64,000 nucleotides of DNA from Pandoraea bronchicola (GCF_902459805.1 NZ_CABPST010000003.1:464602-528601); one strand, 5' to 3'; counted from the first letter of the stretch, positions 42,286 through 52,212 are shown. Numbers and translations: made by a program. Notes: generated by a model from the sequence alone, not told the origin.

Positions 42286-43488
42286 ATGACCACTATCGGA
42301 ACACCGCTGTCGCCGAGCGCGACGAAGGTCATGCTGTTGGGTGCGGGCGAACTCGGCCGTGAAGTGCTGATTGCGTTGCAGCGTCTCGGTGTCGAGACGA
42401 TTGCCGTGGATCGCTACGAGAACGCGCCGGGGCAGCAGGTCGCGCATCACGCGCGCACCATTGCGATGACCGATCCCGAGCAACTCAAGGCGTTGATCGA
42501 AGCCGAAAAGCCGGACCTCGTCGTGCCGGAGATCGAAGCCATCGCCACGCCGGTGCTCGAAGCGCTCGAAGCGGACGGCGTGGTGCGCGTGATCCCGACG
42601 GCTCGCGCGGCGCGTCTGACGATGGATCGCGAAGGCATTCGCCGTCTGGCTGCCGAGACGCTGGGGTTGCCGACGAGTCCGTATGAGTTCTGCGATTCGC
42701 TCGAGCAATTGCAGGCTGCCATCGATGGCGGGATCGGCTATCCGTGCATCGTCAAGCCTGTGATGAGCAGTTCGGGCAAGGGCCAGAGCAAGATCGACGG
42801 CCCCGCCGACGTGAAGGCGGCATGGGATTACGCGATGGCCGGTGGTCGCGTCAGCCATGGACGCATTATCGTCGAGGGCTTCATCGATTTCGATTACGAA
42901 ATTACGCTGTTGACCGTGCGCGCGCGTGGCGCCGACGGTCAGGTTGAGACGCACTTCTGTGCGCCTATCGGTCACAAGCAGGTGAGCGGCGATTATGTCG
43001 AGAGCTGGCAGCCGCATCCGATGTCGTCGGTGGCGCTCGAACGTGCACGTCTGATCGCGCGCGATGTCACGAACAACCTCGGCGGGCAGGGTATCTTTGG
43101 TGTGGAACTGTTCGTGAAAGGCGACGACGTGTGGTTCAGCGAAGTCAGTCCGCGTCCGCACGACACGGGCATGGTCACAATGATTACCCAATGGCAGAAC
43201 GAGTTCGAGTTGCACGCGCGCGCGATTCTTGGCCTGCCGGTCAACACCACGCTCAAGACGCCGGGCGCGAGTGCCGTCATTTACGGCGGCGTGGATGCGA
43301 CGGGCATCGTGTTCGACGACGTGGATCGCGCATTGCAGGTGCCGCAAACCGACATCCGTCTGTTCGGCAAGCCGGAGAGCTTCGTGAAGCGCCGCATGGG
43401 CGTTGCGCTTGCGTACGACAACGATCTGGACGTCGCACGCAGCAATGCCCTCGAAGCTGCCAGTCGTGTGAAACCGCGCGTGGCCTGA
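42286..43488 (+). CDS. purT: Formate-dependent phosphoribosylglycinamide formyltransferase
   Basis: A 400-residue ATP-grasp enzyme (GAR transformylase 2) that makes formyl-GAR from formate and ATP in purine synthesis. [49 protein letters not shown] (ATP loop) and [13 protein letters not shown] are the PurT hallmarks. TACAAT about 75 bp upstream may be its -10. Length normal. Confidence 0.96.
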   Translation: MTTIGTPLSPSATKVMLLGAGELGREVLIALQRLGVETIAVDRYENAPGQQVAHHARTIAMTDPEQLKALIEAEKPDLVVPEIEAIATPVLEALEADGVVRVIPTARAARLTMDREGIRRLAAETLGLPTSPYEFCDSLEQLQAAIDGGIGYPCIVKPVMSSSGKGQSKIDGPADVKAAWDYAMAGGRVSHGRIIVEGFIDFDYEITLLTVRARGADGQVETHFCAPIGHKQVSGDYVESWQPHPMSSVALERARLIARDVTNNLGGQGIFGVELFVKGDDVWFSEVSPRPHDTGMVTMITQWQNEFELHARAILGLPVNTTLKTPGASAVIYGGVDATGIVFDDVDRALQVPQTDIRLFGKPESFVKRRMGVALAYDNDLDVARSNALEAASRVKPRVA

Positions 43489-43508
43489 TCTTGGGCTGAT
43501 CATTTCAC

Positions 43509-43551
43509 ACTGACGCACTGACGCACTGACGCACTGACGCACTGACGCACT
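43509..43551. repeat. Five 8-bp tandem repeats
   Basis: ACTGACGC occurs five times head to tail plus ACT, 20 bp after purT and just before its terminator. Non-coding simple repeat that could vary in copy number. Confidence 0.9.
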
Positions 43552-43554
43552 ACA

Positions 43555-43593
43555 CGGGCGTTGCGGGCTGTGGCTCGCGACGCCCGTTTTTTT
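43555..43593 (+). terminator. purT terminator
   Basis: CGGGCGT / ACGCCCG stem with 18-base loop then seven T. Confidence 0.8.
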
Positions 43594-43684
43594 ATTTCGG
43601 TGATTGCGAAGCACAACTGTTAAGTTGTATCGTGCAACTATATTGTCGTGATTTTCAGCGAAATCCAATGGGAGCGTTTGCATA

Positions 43685-44116
43685 GTGAGCCCCGATCCGT
43701 CGTTGGTCGAAGCCATTCGCGCCGTATCGCGCGAGATGGTCCGGGAGTTGGGTTTCATGGGCGGCGATTTTGCCGGGACCGATCTTTCACCATCCGCTGT
43801 CCACGCGCTCATAGAGATCGAGCGCGGGGGTGTCACGGCCCGTGACCTTGGGGCTCGACTTCATCTCGAGAAGTCGAGCGTCAGCCGGATGCTGCGCAAG
43901 CTGGTGCAATCCGGCGATATTGGCGAAGCGATCGCGGAACACGATGCGCGCGTGAAGCGGCTCTTTCTGACGCCAGCCGGAAAAAAGCGCGTTGCGGGGA
44001 TTCATGCGTTTGCTCGCGCGCAGGTCATCGAAGCGCTGGGACGCCTCGAGCGCGGGCAGGATCGCATCGTGCTGGAAGGGATGCGGCTTTATGCCGCTGC
44101 GTTGGTGCAACGGTGA
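43685..44116 (+). CDS. MarR-family regulator
   Basis: A 143-residue winged-helix regulator with the MarR core: SPSAVHALIEIERGGVTARDLGARLHLEKSSVSRMLRKLVQSG, in part, and wing DARVKRLFLTPAGKKR. It starts at GTG; no better ATG exists. An inverted repeat AGTTG-N7-CAACT (43624-43640) before it may be its operator. It lies 87 bp before an SDR gene on the same strand that it may control. Confidence 0.88.
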   Translation: MSPDPSLVEAIRAVSREMVRELGFMGGDFAGTDLSPSAVHALIEIERGGVTARDLGARLHLEKSSVSRMLRKLVQSGDIGEAIAEHDARVKRLFLTPAGKKRVAGIHAFARAQVIEALGRLERGQDRIVLEGMRLYAAALVQR

Positions 44117-44203
44117 CGCCTGCGTGCATGGGCACGTGGTGGAGTCCCGGAAACGTTGCCCGGGCGCAGCAGTCCTGGAACAACGTCTGATGAGGTCATG
44201 ACC

Positions 44204-45034
44204 ATGAACGATTCTCCCTCGCTTACCGAACCTGACGACCTTGCCGAGCTTGCCGGGCCGGCACCCGTCGGCGTGCCAGCCAGACGGCTTGATGGTCGCG
44301 TGTGTCTCGTCATGGGCGGGACCAGTGGTATCGGCCGCGCCACGGCCTTGCGCATGGCTCAGGAGGGGGCGCGTGCCGTGATCGTCACCGGACGGCGCAA
44401 GGCACTCGGCGATGCGCTTGCCGATGACATCAGACGGCTAGGCGCGCAGAGCTTGTTCGTCACCGCAGATCTGACGCGTGAGGCCGATATCACCAGCACG
44501 ATATCGCAGACGATGACGCAATTCGGCCGGCTCGATGCGGTGTTCAACAACGCCGGCTTCCAGGAGCCGCGCGCGCGATTGGCCGATCAGACCGACGACG
44601 TCTACTCGCAGGTGTTCGATACCAATGTCCGCGCCGTCTTTCATGCCATGCGTCATGAGATTCCGGCACTGCTGGCGTCCGGTGGCGGCACCCTTGTCAA
44701 CAACACGAGTGTGAGCGGCGTGCGAAACCCTAACGCGGGGCTCGCGCTCTATGGTGCCTCCAAGGCTGCGCTCAATTCGCTTACACGCGCCGCCGCGATG
44801 GAGTATGCGTCTTATGGCATTCGCATCAACGCAGTCGCGCCAGGCCGTGTGGTGACCGCCATGATGCTCGCCTCGGGAATCGCAGATATGCGCAGCGTTG
44901 CGGCGGGCCTGCCGCTCAGGCGGATGGGACATCCGGAGGAGGTGGCTGCCGCCGTCGTGTGGCTGAGTTCAAGTGAGTCCAGTTATGTCGTGGGACACGT
45001 TCTGGCCGCAGACGGTGGTTTCCTTGCGGGATGA
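44204..45034 (+). CDS. Short-chain dehydrogenase/reductase
   Basis: A 276-residue SDR. MGGTSGIG replaces the usual TGxxxGIG opening, followed by NNAG, the catalytic Ser (NTSVSG) and YGASK; GHVLAADGGFLAG ends the fold. GAGG eight bases before ATG 44204 decides the start over 44198 and 44156. The first 40 residues are polar. Likely partner of the MarR gene; substrate unknown. Confidence 0.9.
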   Translation: MNDSPSLTEPDDLAELAGPAPVGVPARRLDGRVCLVMGGTSGIGRATALRMAQEGARAVIVTGRRKALGDALADDIRRLGAQSLFVTADLTREADITSTISQTMTQFGRLDAVFNNAGFQEPRARLADQTDDVYSQVFDTNVRAVFHAMRHEIPALLASGGGTLVNNTSVSGVRNPNAGLALYGASKAALNSLTRAAAMEYASYGIRINAVAPGRVVTAMMLASGIADMRSVAAGLPLRRMGHPEEVAAAVVWLSSSESSYVVGHVLAADGGFLAG

Positions 45035-45121
45035 TTTGCGGCGTGCTCAGGCACGCGGCACGGTAATTCTCTGCGCCCGGCTGTGCGGTGCATCGAAGTC
45101 CTGAATACCTGCCAAAAACGG

Positions 45122-45147
45122 AAAAACCCCGCATGAGCGGGGTTTTC
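45122..45147. terminator. Bidirectional terminator between SDR and cold-shock gene
   Basis: AAAACCCCGC / GCGGGGTTTT with four-base loop; converging genes on both sides. Confidence 0.85.
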
Positions 45148-45221
45148 AGTTCGGGCAGGCCTTGCGGCACTGCCCGAGGCGCGTCGATCGCCTTAGCGAT
45201 CAGCAGCGAAACAACCGTCCC

Positions 45222-45425
45222 TTAGATGGGCTGGATGTTGCTGGCTTGACGGCCCTTCGGTCCCATCTTCACTTCGAAGCTGACCTTTTGGTTTTCTTGC
45301 AACGACTTGAAACCCTTCGATTGGATTTCCGAGAAGTGAGCGAAGAGATCTTCACCACCTTCGTCCGGCGTAATAAAACCAAAACCCTTGGCGTCGTTAA
45401 ACCACTTGACGGTACCAGTTGCCAT
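45222..45425 (-). CDS. cspA: Cold-shock protein
   Basis: A 67-residue single cold-shock domain, [21 protein letters not shown]..., with RNP1 KGFGFI and RNP2 DLFAHF. Binds single-stranded RNA/DNA as an RNA chaperone. The gene is followed by the bidirectional terminator. The upstream 280 bp is AT-richer than the surroundings and probably contains a long 5' leader, as in other csp genes. Confidence 0.97.
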   Translation of the reverse strand: MATGTVKWFNDAKGFGFITPDEGGEDLFAHFSEIQSKGFKSLQENQKVSFEVKMGPKGRQASNIQPI

Positions 45426-45706
45426 TTCTTAAATCCTTAAAGTTTTCAAATGAGCGAGCGAGAAGCTCAGCGAGCGCATGACATTAAAGCTGATCAGGTA
45501 CAACCGAGTTGACGCAGAGGGCGACATTAGATGACACAAGACTCGCCATACAACGTTCATGCACCCGTTTTTTTACGGGAAAGGTGGGAAGGTGTCAAGC
45601 AGGGAAACTTTAGATTGTTGATCCACGCCAGTTTCAACCGATTTTTCGTTGCATTGCGACATGCATTCGGCATAGCCGGGCGGCCGGTCGGACAGGCCTT
45701 GCGATG

Positions 45707-46243
45707 TCACGCCCGCGACCCTGTCGTTTCGGGCTGCCAGACGTAACGCAGTGCCGGCAGCTCAATGCCCGGCGACACCGCAATCGGATGAACGGCGCCC
45801 GCGCGACCTCCCAGCCGGTCGTAGAAGTGCCGGGCACGTGTATTGCGCGCAAGCACCCAGAGATAAAGCGCAGCCTTGGGATCAACGGCACTCGCCCAGT
45901 CCCTTACCTGATAGAACAAGGCCCGGCCAATGCCCTGGCCCTGCCATGCGGCAGCCACGTGAAGGTTGTCGAGCAGGATGCCATCGCCGCCCGACAACGC
46001 GCACACGAATCCAGCGAGCGGTGCATTCGCCACGTCGGGGCACGCTTTCCATATACGCATTGCGGTATCGTCGACGCGCGTCAGCCGCTCGCGCCACAAC
46101 GCAGTGTGTTCCTGTATGAGATGATCGCGCATATGTTCCGCCGGAAGCATATGCGCATACGTCGTTTGCCAGCTGTGTGCGTGCAAGTCGGCGATGCGCG
46201 CAACGTCCTGCATCGTCGCTGGCAGGATACGGGGCGCCGTCAT
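45707..46243 (-). CDS. GNAT acetyltransferase
   Basis: A 178-residue N-acetyltransferase. LDNLHVAAAWQGQGIGRALF is the acetyl-CoA motif A, and LWVLARNTRARHFYDRLGGR motif B. The N-terminus MTAPRILPATMQDVARIADLH fits the family. Substrate not evident. Confidence 0.88.
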   Translation of the reverse strand: MTAPRILPATMQDVARIADLHAHSWQTTYAHMLPAEHMRDHLIQEHTALWRERLTRVDDTAMRIWKACPDVANAPLAGFVCALSGGDGILLDNLHVAAAWQGQGIGRALFYQVRDWASAVDPKAALYLWVLARNTRARHFYDRLGGRAGAVHPIAVSPGIELPALRYVWQPETTGSRA

Positions 46244-46498
46244 GCCAATGTTCCCGTCGACCGGGAAGTGTGCCGGACGAAATGAGAACGGCAGCCGTCA
46301 AAAATGACGGGGGAAAAAATATCGTTAGGTAAGGGGTCCGAAAGTGTGTCTTGTGGCGTGGACGCAACGCGAACGCTGGCTTGCCGGGATGTCATGAACA
46401 TGTCACCGCGCTATGCGGTTTGAGCGAAAGGGAACGAAAGGACGAACTGCGTTGCTGCGCGTTGTCATCCAGCGTTCACTATAGCGCGGTACACGATC

Positions 46499-46828
46499 TC
46501 ACGTGTGCGAATGCGGATGCCGCTGGCTGGCCATCGTCGGGCGAGTCCGGTGCGTCGTTTTGGGCGGCATTGTGTGACGTGTCTTCACGGTCTTCTTCTT
46601 GCCGTGCAGCGTCTTGTTGACGTGCGCCTTCTTGTGCGCGGATACCTTCATCGCAGACTTCGTTGCGGCGTGGTGGTGGCGATGCTTCGAGGACGAGGCA
46701 TGCGTACTGGCGTGATGGCCGGACTGGGTGTGGAGGGCGGGAGCGGCGAATGCCGAGGCCGAGAACATCGCAAACGTTGCCAGCGCGAGAGCGACGCCGA
46801 CGTTGCGCAGGGTGCGCGGGTAGAGCAT
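46499..46828 (-). CDS. Exported histidine- and lysine-rich protein
   Basis: A 109-residue protein with a signal peptide (hydrophobic run VGVALALATFAMFSASAFA, cut after AFA). The mature part is very rich in His, Lys, Thr and Ser (SGHHASTHASSSKHRHHHAA). It may bind metals or buffer acid like the Asr group, but that is a guess from composition. ATG at 46828 is used; the neighbouring TTG is less likely. Confidence 0.65.
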   Translation of the reverse strand: MLYPRTLRNVGVALALATFAMFSASAFAAPALHTQSGHHASTHASSSKHRHHHAATKSAMKVSAHKKAHVNKTLHGKKKTVKTRHTMPPKTTHRTRPTMASQRHPHSHT

Positions 46829-47359
46829 GGACAACAGGGTCTCCGTAGGTTTGAGTGCTGGCGAGTGCGGCGGGTGCGCCGCGTTGCCGCCGGCCGATCA
46901 GGCTGGACCGCGCCACTGATTTGTCACTGACAGTGCGCGCGAGCGGCCGGGATTGTAGGGCTGCAAAAATGACTTGTCGAGATGGCCGGCCGACCGTCCG
47001 AATGCTGTTCCGGCGCTTGGCCTACGATTTTGGTGCGCTGCCACATGATCTGCGCATCGACTAGGTGTTTTCCCTAGCAACGCAAAAAACCGCGCCACGA
47101 GTCGATTTCATGCCTGCAAAATTCATCTCCACCACCCTTCAATTTGAACGCGAGGTGCCGTTAACGGCCTCATGACGGTCTCGTTGCAGGCGTCATCACG
47201 ACGGCCTCACCACGGGCCCGGCGAACGTGTTCGATGCGTTTGCGGCCCGGGACTTGTCCTTCGGCGCGCAGTGCAGGCGTGACGCCGAAGCGCCAAGGCA
47301 AGATGCCGGGCAAGCACGCTAGGCGGCCGCGAAGTGCCGCGTGTCTCTCGAGACCTTAC
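46829..47359. other. Intergenic region between divergent genes
   Basis: About 530 bp between the His-rich protein and the diguanylate cyclase. Frames open here lack protein character; both promoters should lie inside, but none is convincing. Confidence 0.45.
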
Positions 47360-48442
47360 GTGGCAACCAACCAGGCACCGACGCTCGACTCCCTGCAATC
47401 GCTGCTGGCGACCGTCCAGCGCAATGAGCGTTCGCTTAAACGGTTTCAGGACATCGAGCTGGCGCTGATGGGGGCGCCTGACTTCGGTCAGTTTCTGGAA
47501 GTGGTGCTCAACCGCCTGCGCCACGATTTCGACCTGTCGGGGGTGCGTCTTATGCTCGCCGAGGTCGACGATACGTTGCGCGATCTCATCGACACTGCCG
47601 AGGGCATCCGCGCACTCGACAGCGGTCTGTCCATTGCGCAGGACGCAGGCACATTCTCTGCGGTATGCGGCGATGGCCAACTCTGGATCGGCGCCCCGCG
47701 TGAGCGCCATACGCCGCTCTTCGGGCCGCGCCCGCCTGCGAGCGCCGTCGTTATGCCGCTCGCCCGTCATGGCCGGTATCTCGGTGTCATCGCACTCGGC
47801 AGTCGCGACGCGCGTCGCTTCTCGCCAGAGATGGCGACCGACTTTCTCGAACGCTTCGGCGCGGTCGTTGCCGTGTGTCTCGAGAACATGTGGAATCGCG
47901 AACGTCTCAAGCGCATCGGTCTGACCGATCCGCTGACCGGCTTGTCGAATCGCCGCTATTTCGATCAGCGTTTGCGTGAAGAGGTGGTGCGAGGTGCGCG
48001 TTACGGCGCGCCGCTCGCGTGCCTGCTGATCGACATCGACCATTTCAAGCGTGTCAACGATAGTCACGGTCACGCCACTGGTGATCGTGCGTTGCGCGCG
48101 GCGAGCGTGTGCATGCGTGCGCAACTGCGGGTGACGGACACCCTTGCCCGCTATGGCGGGGAAGAGTTCGCCGCGCTGCTTGTGCAGACGGAACAGAATT
48201 GGGCGGGGACCGTGGCGGAGCGGGTGCGTCGCGCGGTGGCACGGTTGGAGGTGCCCGATGACGACGGTGCGCTCGTGCCGATCACGATTTCCATCGGCCT
48301 GGCGAGTGTGGACCCGCGTGATAGCGCCGATCCTGAAACGCTCCCGATGCGCCTGCTTGGCGCTGCCGATGCGGCGTTGTACGCCGCGAAGCGTTCCGGT
48401 CGCGATCGCGTCGTCGTGGCCTCTGCGGCGACGCTGCGCTGA
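47360..48442 (+). CDS. Diguanylate cyclase (GGDEF domain)
   Basis: A 360-residue enzyme. Residues 1-175 form a GAF/DUF484-like sensor; the C-terminal GGDEF domain begins GLTDPLTGLSNRRYFDQRL and has the active site RYGGEEF with metal Asp in LLIDIDHFKRVNDSHGH. An RxxD inhibitory site (RVTD) lies five residues before GGEEF, so product feedback is likely. It makes c-di-GMP and is cytosolic. GTG 47360 is the probable start; ATG 47303 and the earlier frame add basic residues of no known domain. Confidence 0.88.
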   Translation: MATNQAPTLDSLQSLLATVQRNERSLKRFQDIELALMGAPDFGQFLEVVLNRLRHDFDLSGVRLMLAEVDDTLRDLIDTAEGIRALDSGLSIAQDAGTFSAVCGDGQLWIGAPRERHTPLFGPRPPASAVVMPLARHGRYLGVIALGSRDARRFSPEMATDFLERFGAVVAVCLENMWNRERLKRIGLTDPLTGLSNRRYFDQRLREEVVRGARYGAPLACLLIDIDHFKRVNDSHGHATGDRALRAASVCMRAQLRVTDTLARYGGEEFAALLVQTEQNWAGTVAERVRRAVARLEVPDDDGALVPITISIGLASVDPRDSADPETLPMRLLGAADAALYAAKRSGRDRVVVASAATLR

Positions 48443-48548
48443 GCGCATTGCCGGCAGGTTGCCGGTTATCTCGGTATGGCGCGCAGGCTTGCTCGGCCCT
48501 GTCGCACCTCAGTGTGCTCTATCGCAACGCATCCCGCCTCGTCGCACC

Positions 48549-49496
48549 TTATCGCACGCTGAACCAGCCGATCAGCAGAGATACCGTGACGACCGAAAGC
48601 ACCGTCGAGATCAGAATCGCGCGCGAGGCGACGGCGGCTTCACGTCCATAAAGTTGGGCCAGCATGAATGGACCGGTGCCGATGGGCAGGGCCGAGAGCA
48701 GCAATGCGCTGTGCGCCCAGATCGCCGGGAGGTCGAAGACGCGGAACGCCAGAAATGCCGTGACCGCCGGTTGAAAGACGAGCTTGAGCCCGACGAGGCG
48801 TCCCACCGCGCGCGCAATTCGGGGCTCTCTGGCCGCCCCTGAACTCTGCGCGAGGAACATGCCGATCGCCACCAGCGCGCACGGACTGGCGGCACCGCCG
48901 AGCAATGTGGTGAAGTGCAACACGGGGGCTGGCAGTGCGATGCCGGTGGCCGCAAACGCCATGCCGACGAACGGCGAGACGACGAGCGGATTGCGCACAA
49001 GCGCCCGCGCGACGAAGCCTGCGGTGCGGCGCCAGTTCGGCGTGGCCTGCAGATCCGTCTCGATGATCGCGATGGAGATGGCGAAGAGCACCGTGGCCGT
49101 GAGCAGCATCGCGACAACGACCGCCGGCACGCTGGCCGGACCGAAGGCCACGAGGCACAGCGGCAATCCCATGAACCCGGCGTTCGGATATGCGGCTCCC
49201 ATCCCTTCGATGCTGGCGTCGGTCAGGCGCCCGCGCACGGTGCGATCGAGCATGAACGACAGCGCGAACGTCGCGGCCATGCCGCCGCCGAACGCGCCCA
49301 GAAAACCGGGATTGACCAACTCAGCCCACGTGATCTGGGCCATCGACTGGAACAGCACGGCAGGCAGCGCGAGATAGACGACGAAGCGATTGAGCGCGTC
49401 GAGCGCGGCGTTGCCGAGCCAGGCGCGGCGTGCGCACAGATAGCCGACGAAAATCAGCCCGAAGACGGGCAGGGCGGCAGAGATGACCGCTTGCAT
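48549..49496 (-). CDS. AEC-family transporter
   Basis: A 315-residue protein with ten membrane helices in two five-helix halves; MQAVISAALPVFGLIFVGYL opens it and YPNAGFMGLPLC is the conserved cross-over region. Family members export or import organic acids or auxin-like compounds. It starts two bases after the GntR stop, so the regulator and transporter are one operon; the regulator's ligand is probably transported. Confidence 0.9.
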   Translation of the reverse strand: MQAVISAALPVFGLIFVGYLCARRAWLGNAALDALNRFVVYLALPAVLFQSMAQITWAELVNPGFLGAFGGGMAATFALSFMLDRTVRGRLTDASIEGMGAAYPNAGFMGLPLCLVAFGPASVPAVVVAMLLTATVLFAISIAIIETDLQATPNWRRTAGFVARALVRNPLVVSPFVGMAFAATGIALPAPVLHFTTLLGGAASPCALVAIGMFLAQSSGAAREPRIARAVGRLVGLKLVFQPAVTAFLAFRVFDLPAIWAHSALLLSALPIGTGPFMLAQLYGREAAVASRAILISTVLSVVTVSLLIGWFSVR

Positions 49497-49498
49497 GA

Positions 49499-50242
49499 TC
49501 ACTGCGACTCCGCCAGCCGGGTGAGCCACTCTCGTCGCGCGTTGCCGCCATCGGCCTCGGTGTGCTCGCGGGCGGCGGCTTCTGCCCCACTGGCATCTCC
49601 CGCGGCGATGCGCGCGACGATTTCCCCATGCTCGTGCCAGACGACTTCCTGCATCGGCATTGCCCCGAGCGTTGCCGCCATCGCCCGCATGATATGGGGC
49701 CATTGCGGCGCGACCGTCTGTGCAATCAGCGGGTTGCCCGACGCATCGTGCAGCGCCGTGTGGAACGCCACCTCGATGCGCACCTGGCGTGCCACGGGCG
49801 TGCCTCGCGTCATCGCCATGCCGGCGGCGACAGCCTCTTGCAGGCGGCGTAACTCGGGCTCGCTCAACGTTCCTTGCGCGGCACGCGTGGCGGCCAGCCG
49901 CGCCGCCAGTCCGTCGAGCGCCGTGCGCACCTGATAGAGCTGTCGAAGGTGATCGGCGTCGATGGGGGCGACTTCCAGCCCCTGACGTCCGCTGTCGCAG
50001 ACCAATCCGTCGCGTTTGAGCAACTGCAACGCATGGCTGACCGGTTGACGCGACACGCCCAGCGAATCGGCCAGTTCGGCCTGCCGGATACGCTCACCCG
50101 GGGGCAATGTGAGATCGGCGATGGCGTCGCGCAAACGCGAATAGACCTGATCGATGAGCACCGGGGTGCTGGCCAGCGGCTCAAGCGGCGTGAGGGGCAA
50201 GTCCGCCGTGGTCGGGTCGGCGAATGCTGCGGGGTTGGACAT
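49499..50242 (-). CDS. GntR-family regulator (FCD type)
   Basis: A 247-residue regulator. Residues 30-95 form the winged helix (DQVYSRLRDAIADLTLPPGERI, LADSLGVSRQPVSHAL), residues 105-240 the all-helical FCD ligand domain with its metal-binding histidines. A 13-bp element GAATTC-C-GAATTC (50278-50290) 35 bp upstream may be its operator. Confidence 0.92.
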   Translation of the reverse strand: MSNPAAFADPTTADLPLTPLEPLASTPVLIDQVYSRLRDAIADLTLPPGERIRQAELADSLGVSRQPVSHALQLLKRDGLVCDSGRQGLEVAPIDADHLRQLYQVRTALDGLAARLAATRAAQGTLSEPELRRLQEAVAAGMAMTRGTPVARQVRIEVAFHTALHDASGNPLIAQTVAPQWPHIMRAMAATLGAMPMQEVVWHEHGEIVARIAAGDASGAEAAAREHTEADGGNARREWLTRLAESQ

Positions 50243-50277
50243 GGCGTTCCGGTGCTCGCCGGTATCGGTGATATCTG

Positions 50278-50290
50278 GAATTCCGAATTC
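50278..50290. promoter_or_regulatory. Candidate operator upstream of the GntR gene
   Basis: GAATTC-C-GAATTC, a 13-bp symmetrical element in front of the regulator gene; no other copy was sought. Confidence 0.4.
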
Positions 50291-50374
50291 TACGCTGTCG
50301 CGCGGACGCCGGGGTGCCTTTTTCCATCGACGGCGGTCGTGAGGGGGAAGTGAGGGGGCGGGGCGGGATTTACG

Positions 50375-50668
50375 TCACTCGCTCGGGTCCAGTTCGGGCG
50401 GTGACACGGACGCTGCGCGGGCGGGCGTTTGCAAGAGTGCCTGCACGGTCGTGCGAGTGCGCTGCAGGCGGCGAGCGAGGACCCAGGCGTCGGCTTCGTG
50501 CTCGAACAGACCGACGATCAGATGCGGTTCCGCGGCAAAGCCATCGGAAAACAAGCCGATATTCTTGGCGATCATCTCGCTTGCCCGTTCTACCGAGACG
50601 GTGTACTGACGCGGTGAGCGGTATTGGTTGATGACTACGGCAAAGGCGCGGGAGAACGCGTCGGACAT
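50375..50668 (-). CDS. Small hypothetical protein
   Basis: A 97-residue soluble protein, MSDAFSRAFAVVINQYRSPR..., with central LIVGLFEHEADAWVLARRLQRTRTTVQAL. A perfect AGGAGG seven to eight bases before ATG makes it a real gene. No family recognised. Confidence 0.7.
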   Translation of the reverse strand: MSDAFSRAFAVVINQYRSPRQYTVSVERASEMIAKNIGLFSDGFAAEPHLIVGLFEHEADAWVLARRLQRTRTTVQALLQTPARAASVSPPELDPSE

Positions 50669-51081
50669 GCGGAGACCTCCTCTGACGGCGTCGCGCAAAG
50701 TCCCGGACGCTCACCGTCGGAGACACGCGCTCAGCGTTGCACTTCCGGTGATTGTAGGCGATGGCGGGGGAGGTGTCGGGACAAAACGCTGACGGGCGGC
50801 GCTGCCGGTGGCGCATGTCGGCGGCGGCATAAAAAAAGCCGCCGAGCGGGTCGGCGGCGCAACAGAGAGGGTGACAGCGCAACCGAAGTTGCCAGAGAAC
50901 AGCATAGGTTGCGGCGATGACAACGACGTGACCGTCGTCTCGACGACGCGGCCATCGCTTGCCGTGATCCGCAGCCGGATCGCGACGTGAAACTCAGCGA
51001 AATTTCCGGAAAAGCCCACCTCAGCGCGCAACGCGCGCCTGGGGCCTTTCGTCGTTCGATGCGCTTGGGCGCGTGTGCCGG

Positions 51082-51270
51082 CTATACGAGCACGGGCAAC
51101 GCCTCCACGACAAGGAATGCAACGAGCGCTCCGGCCACCGCCCCCGCCGCACGCAGACTGTAGCGTGTGCCACGGGTCGCGACGGGGATGCCGCCAACGA
51201 GCAGCGCACCGGCCACCGCCATTGGCAGGAACAACGTCAGGTCGTAAAGGTTGAAGTGGAATGTGGGCAT
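51082..51270 (-). CDS. Small two-helix membrane protein
   Basis: A 62-residue protein: MPTFHFNLYDLTLFLPMAVA and a second hydrophobic helix (AGAVAGALVAFLVVEALPVLV) separated by a basic loop. AGGAGA precedes the ATG. A GCCGCC/GGCGGC hairpin with T-run on the minus strand about 230 bp downstream (50828-50855) may be its terminator. Function unknown. Confidence 0.6.
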   Translation of the reverse strand: MPTFHFNLYDLTLFLPMAVAGALLVGGIPVATRGTRYSLRAAGAVAGALVAFLVVEALPVLV

Positions 51271-51382
51271 CTTTCTTGTCTCCTCACCTGAATCGCGCTT
51301 CCACTATAGGACGGCGGCGGAGGATGCCCAAATTTGGTGCGACGCAGCATGTTGCTGCGCGGAGAATGACGCTTTGACGGGG

Positions 51383-51589
51383 TCAGTCTTCCTGACGCAC
51401 GGCGTGCATTTTGCGGCGTGCGTTCCACATCGCCATGTCCTTGCGGGTGCGTACGCGGTCACTGACGTTGATCCCCGAGGGCCGAACGCTCGGGGAGGAG
51501 ACGGCAACGTCGTTAGCTTCGCTGCGCGCCTGCACCATCATGACGAGCGTAAACAGCGAAGCGGCAAGCGCCAGCAAGATCAGCTTCAT
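51383..51589 (-). CDS. Small exported or membrane-anchored protein
   Basis: A 68-residue protein with an N-terminal hydrophobic segment (MKLILLALAASLFTLVMMVQ) and a polar, basic rest. A G-rich sequence lies before the ATG. No family recognised; moderate confidence. Confidence 0.5.
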   Translation of the reverse strand: MKLILLALAASLFTLVMMVQARSEANDVAVSSPSVRPSGINVSDRVRTRKDMAMWNARRKMHAVRQED

Positions 51590-51996
51590 ACGGCCCCCGG
51601 GTGAATCTCTGGTGAATCTGGTCGGTGTTATGCATCGTCGTCCTCGTCCTGACCGGTCCTCGAAGGGGCGACCGTGCCGGCGATGGTGGCGCGATGCTTC
51701 AGTGGTGCACTGCTGACGGACTACGTTGCCGCGACTGCCTGACGGGAGGGGGCTTCGGTGCGTCTGACGCGGTCTGAGATGGCGTCGCATGCTGCGCGAC
51801 GCATCATAGCCCGCGATTATGACAACTTTCCCGGCCGCGCGACAATCTCGCGGGCCGTGGCGTAACGCCTCGCCTCACGTTCTCTAACGTATAGCGACGG
51901 CTGCGGCGAAAAGTTTAGAAATCGTGACACTTTTTTTTGACACGAGCCGAAACGCCATTCCGCTACGTTTTGGCCCGTGTTTCCCCCATGAGGTGC
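51590..51996. other. Intergenic stretch without recognised feature
   Basis: About 400 bp; includes an A/T-rich run near 51905-51940 that may hold a promoter. Frames here are not protein-like. Confidence 0.45.
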
Positions 51997-52212
51997 TTAC
52001 GGCTGATGCGAGACGTCTTTGTGCTGCCCGCCGGCCTGAGCGGCCCGGCGTGTGCCGTTCTCAGGCAAGGCCATGGCGGCCAGCGACGCCAGCGCGGCGC
52101 CCGCCTGGGCGAGCTCGTGCATCACGTCCGGCGCCGTACCGAGCGCCACCGCAAGCCCGGTCAGCCCCGCCCAGGTAGACGGCTCGAGCAGTCGTGACAG
52201 GAGAAAGCTCAT
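51997..52212 (-). CDS. Holin-like small membrane protein
   Basis: A 71-residue protein, MSFLLSRLLEPSTWAGLTGL..., with one or two hydrophobic helices ending ASLAAMALPENG and a polar tail. LEPSTWAG...LPE is the pattern of small phage holin-like proteins. Its ATG overlaps the chitinase stop (ATGA). In Serratia a holin with an endopeptidase exports signal-less chitinases, so a similar role is proposed here; no endolysin gene is adjacent. Confidence 0.6.
   Translation of the reverse strand: MSFLLSRLLEPSTWAGLTGLAVALGTAPDVMHELAQAGAALASLAAMALPENGTRRAAQAGGQHKDVSHQP

Noticed and set aside
43509-43551. CRISPR-like repeat
   Set aside because: Units are head-to-tail 8-mers without spacers; no cas genes nearby.
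50711-51031. 106-codon minus-strand frame
   Set aside because: TTG start, proline/Ala-rich tail crossing a terminator hairpin, no ribosome site.
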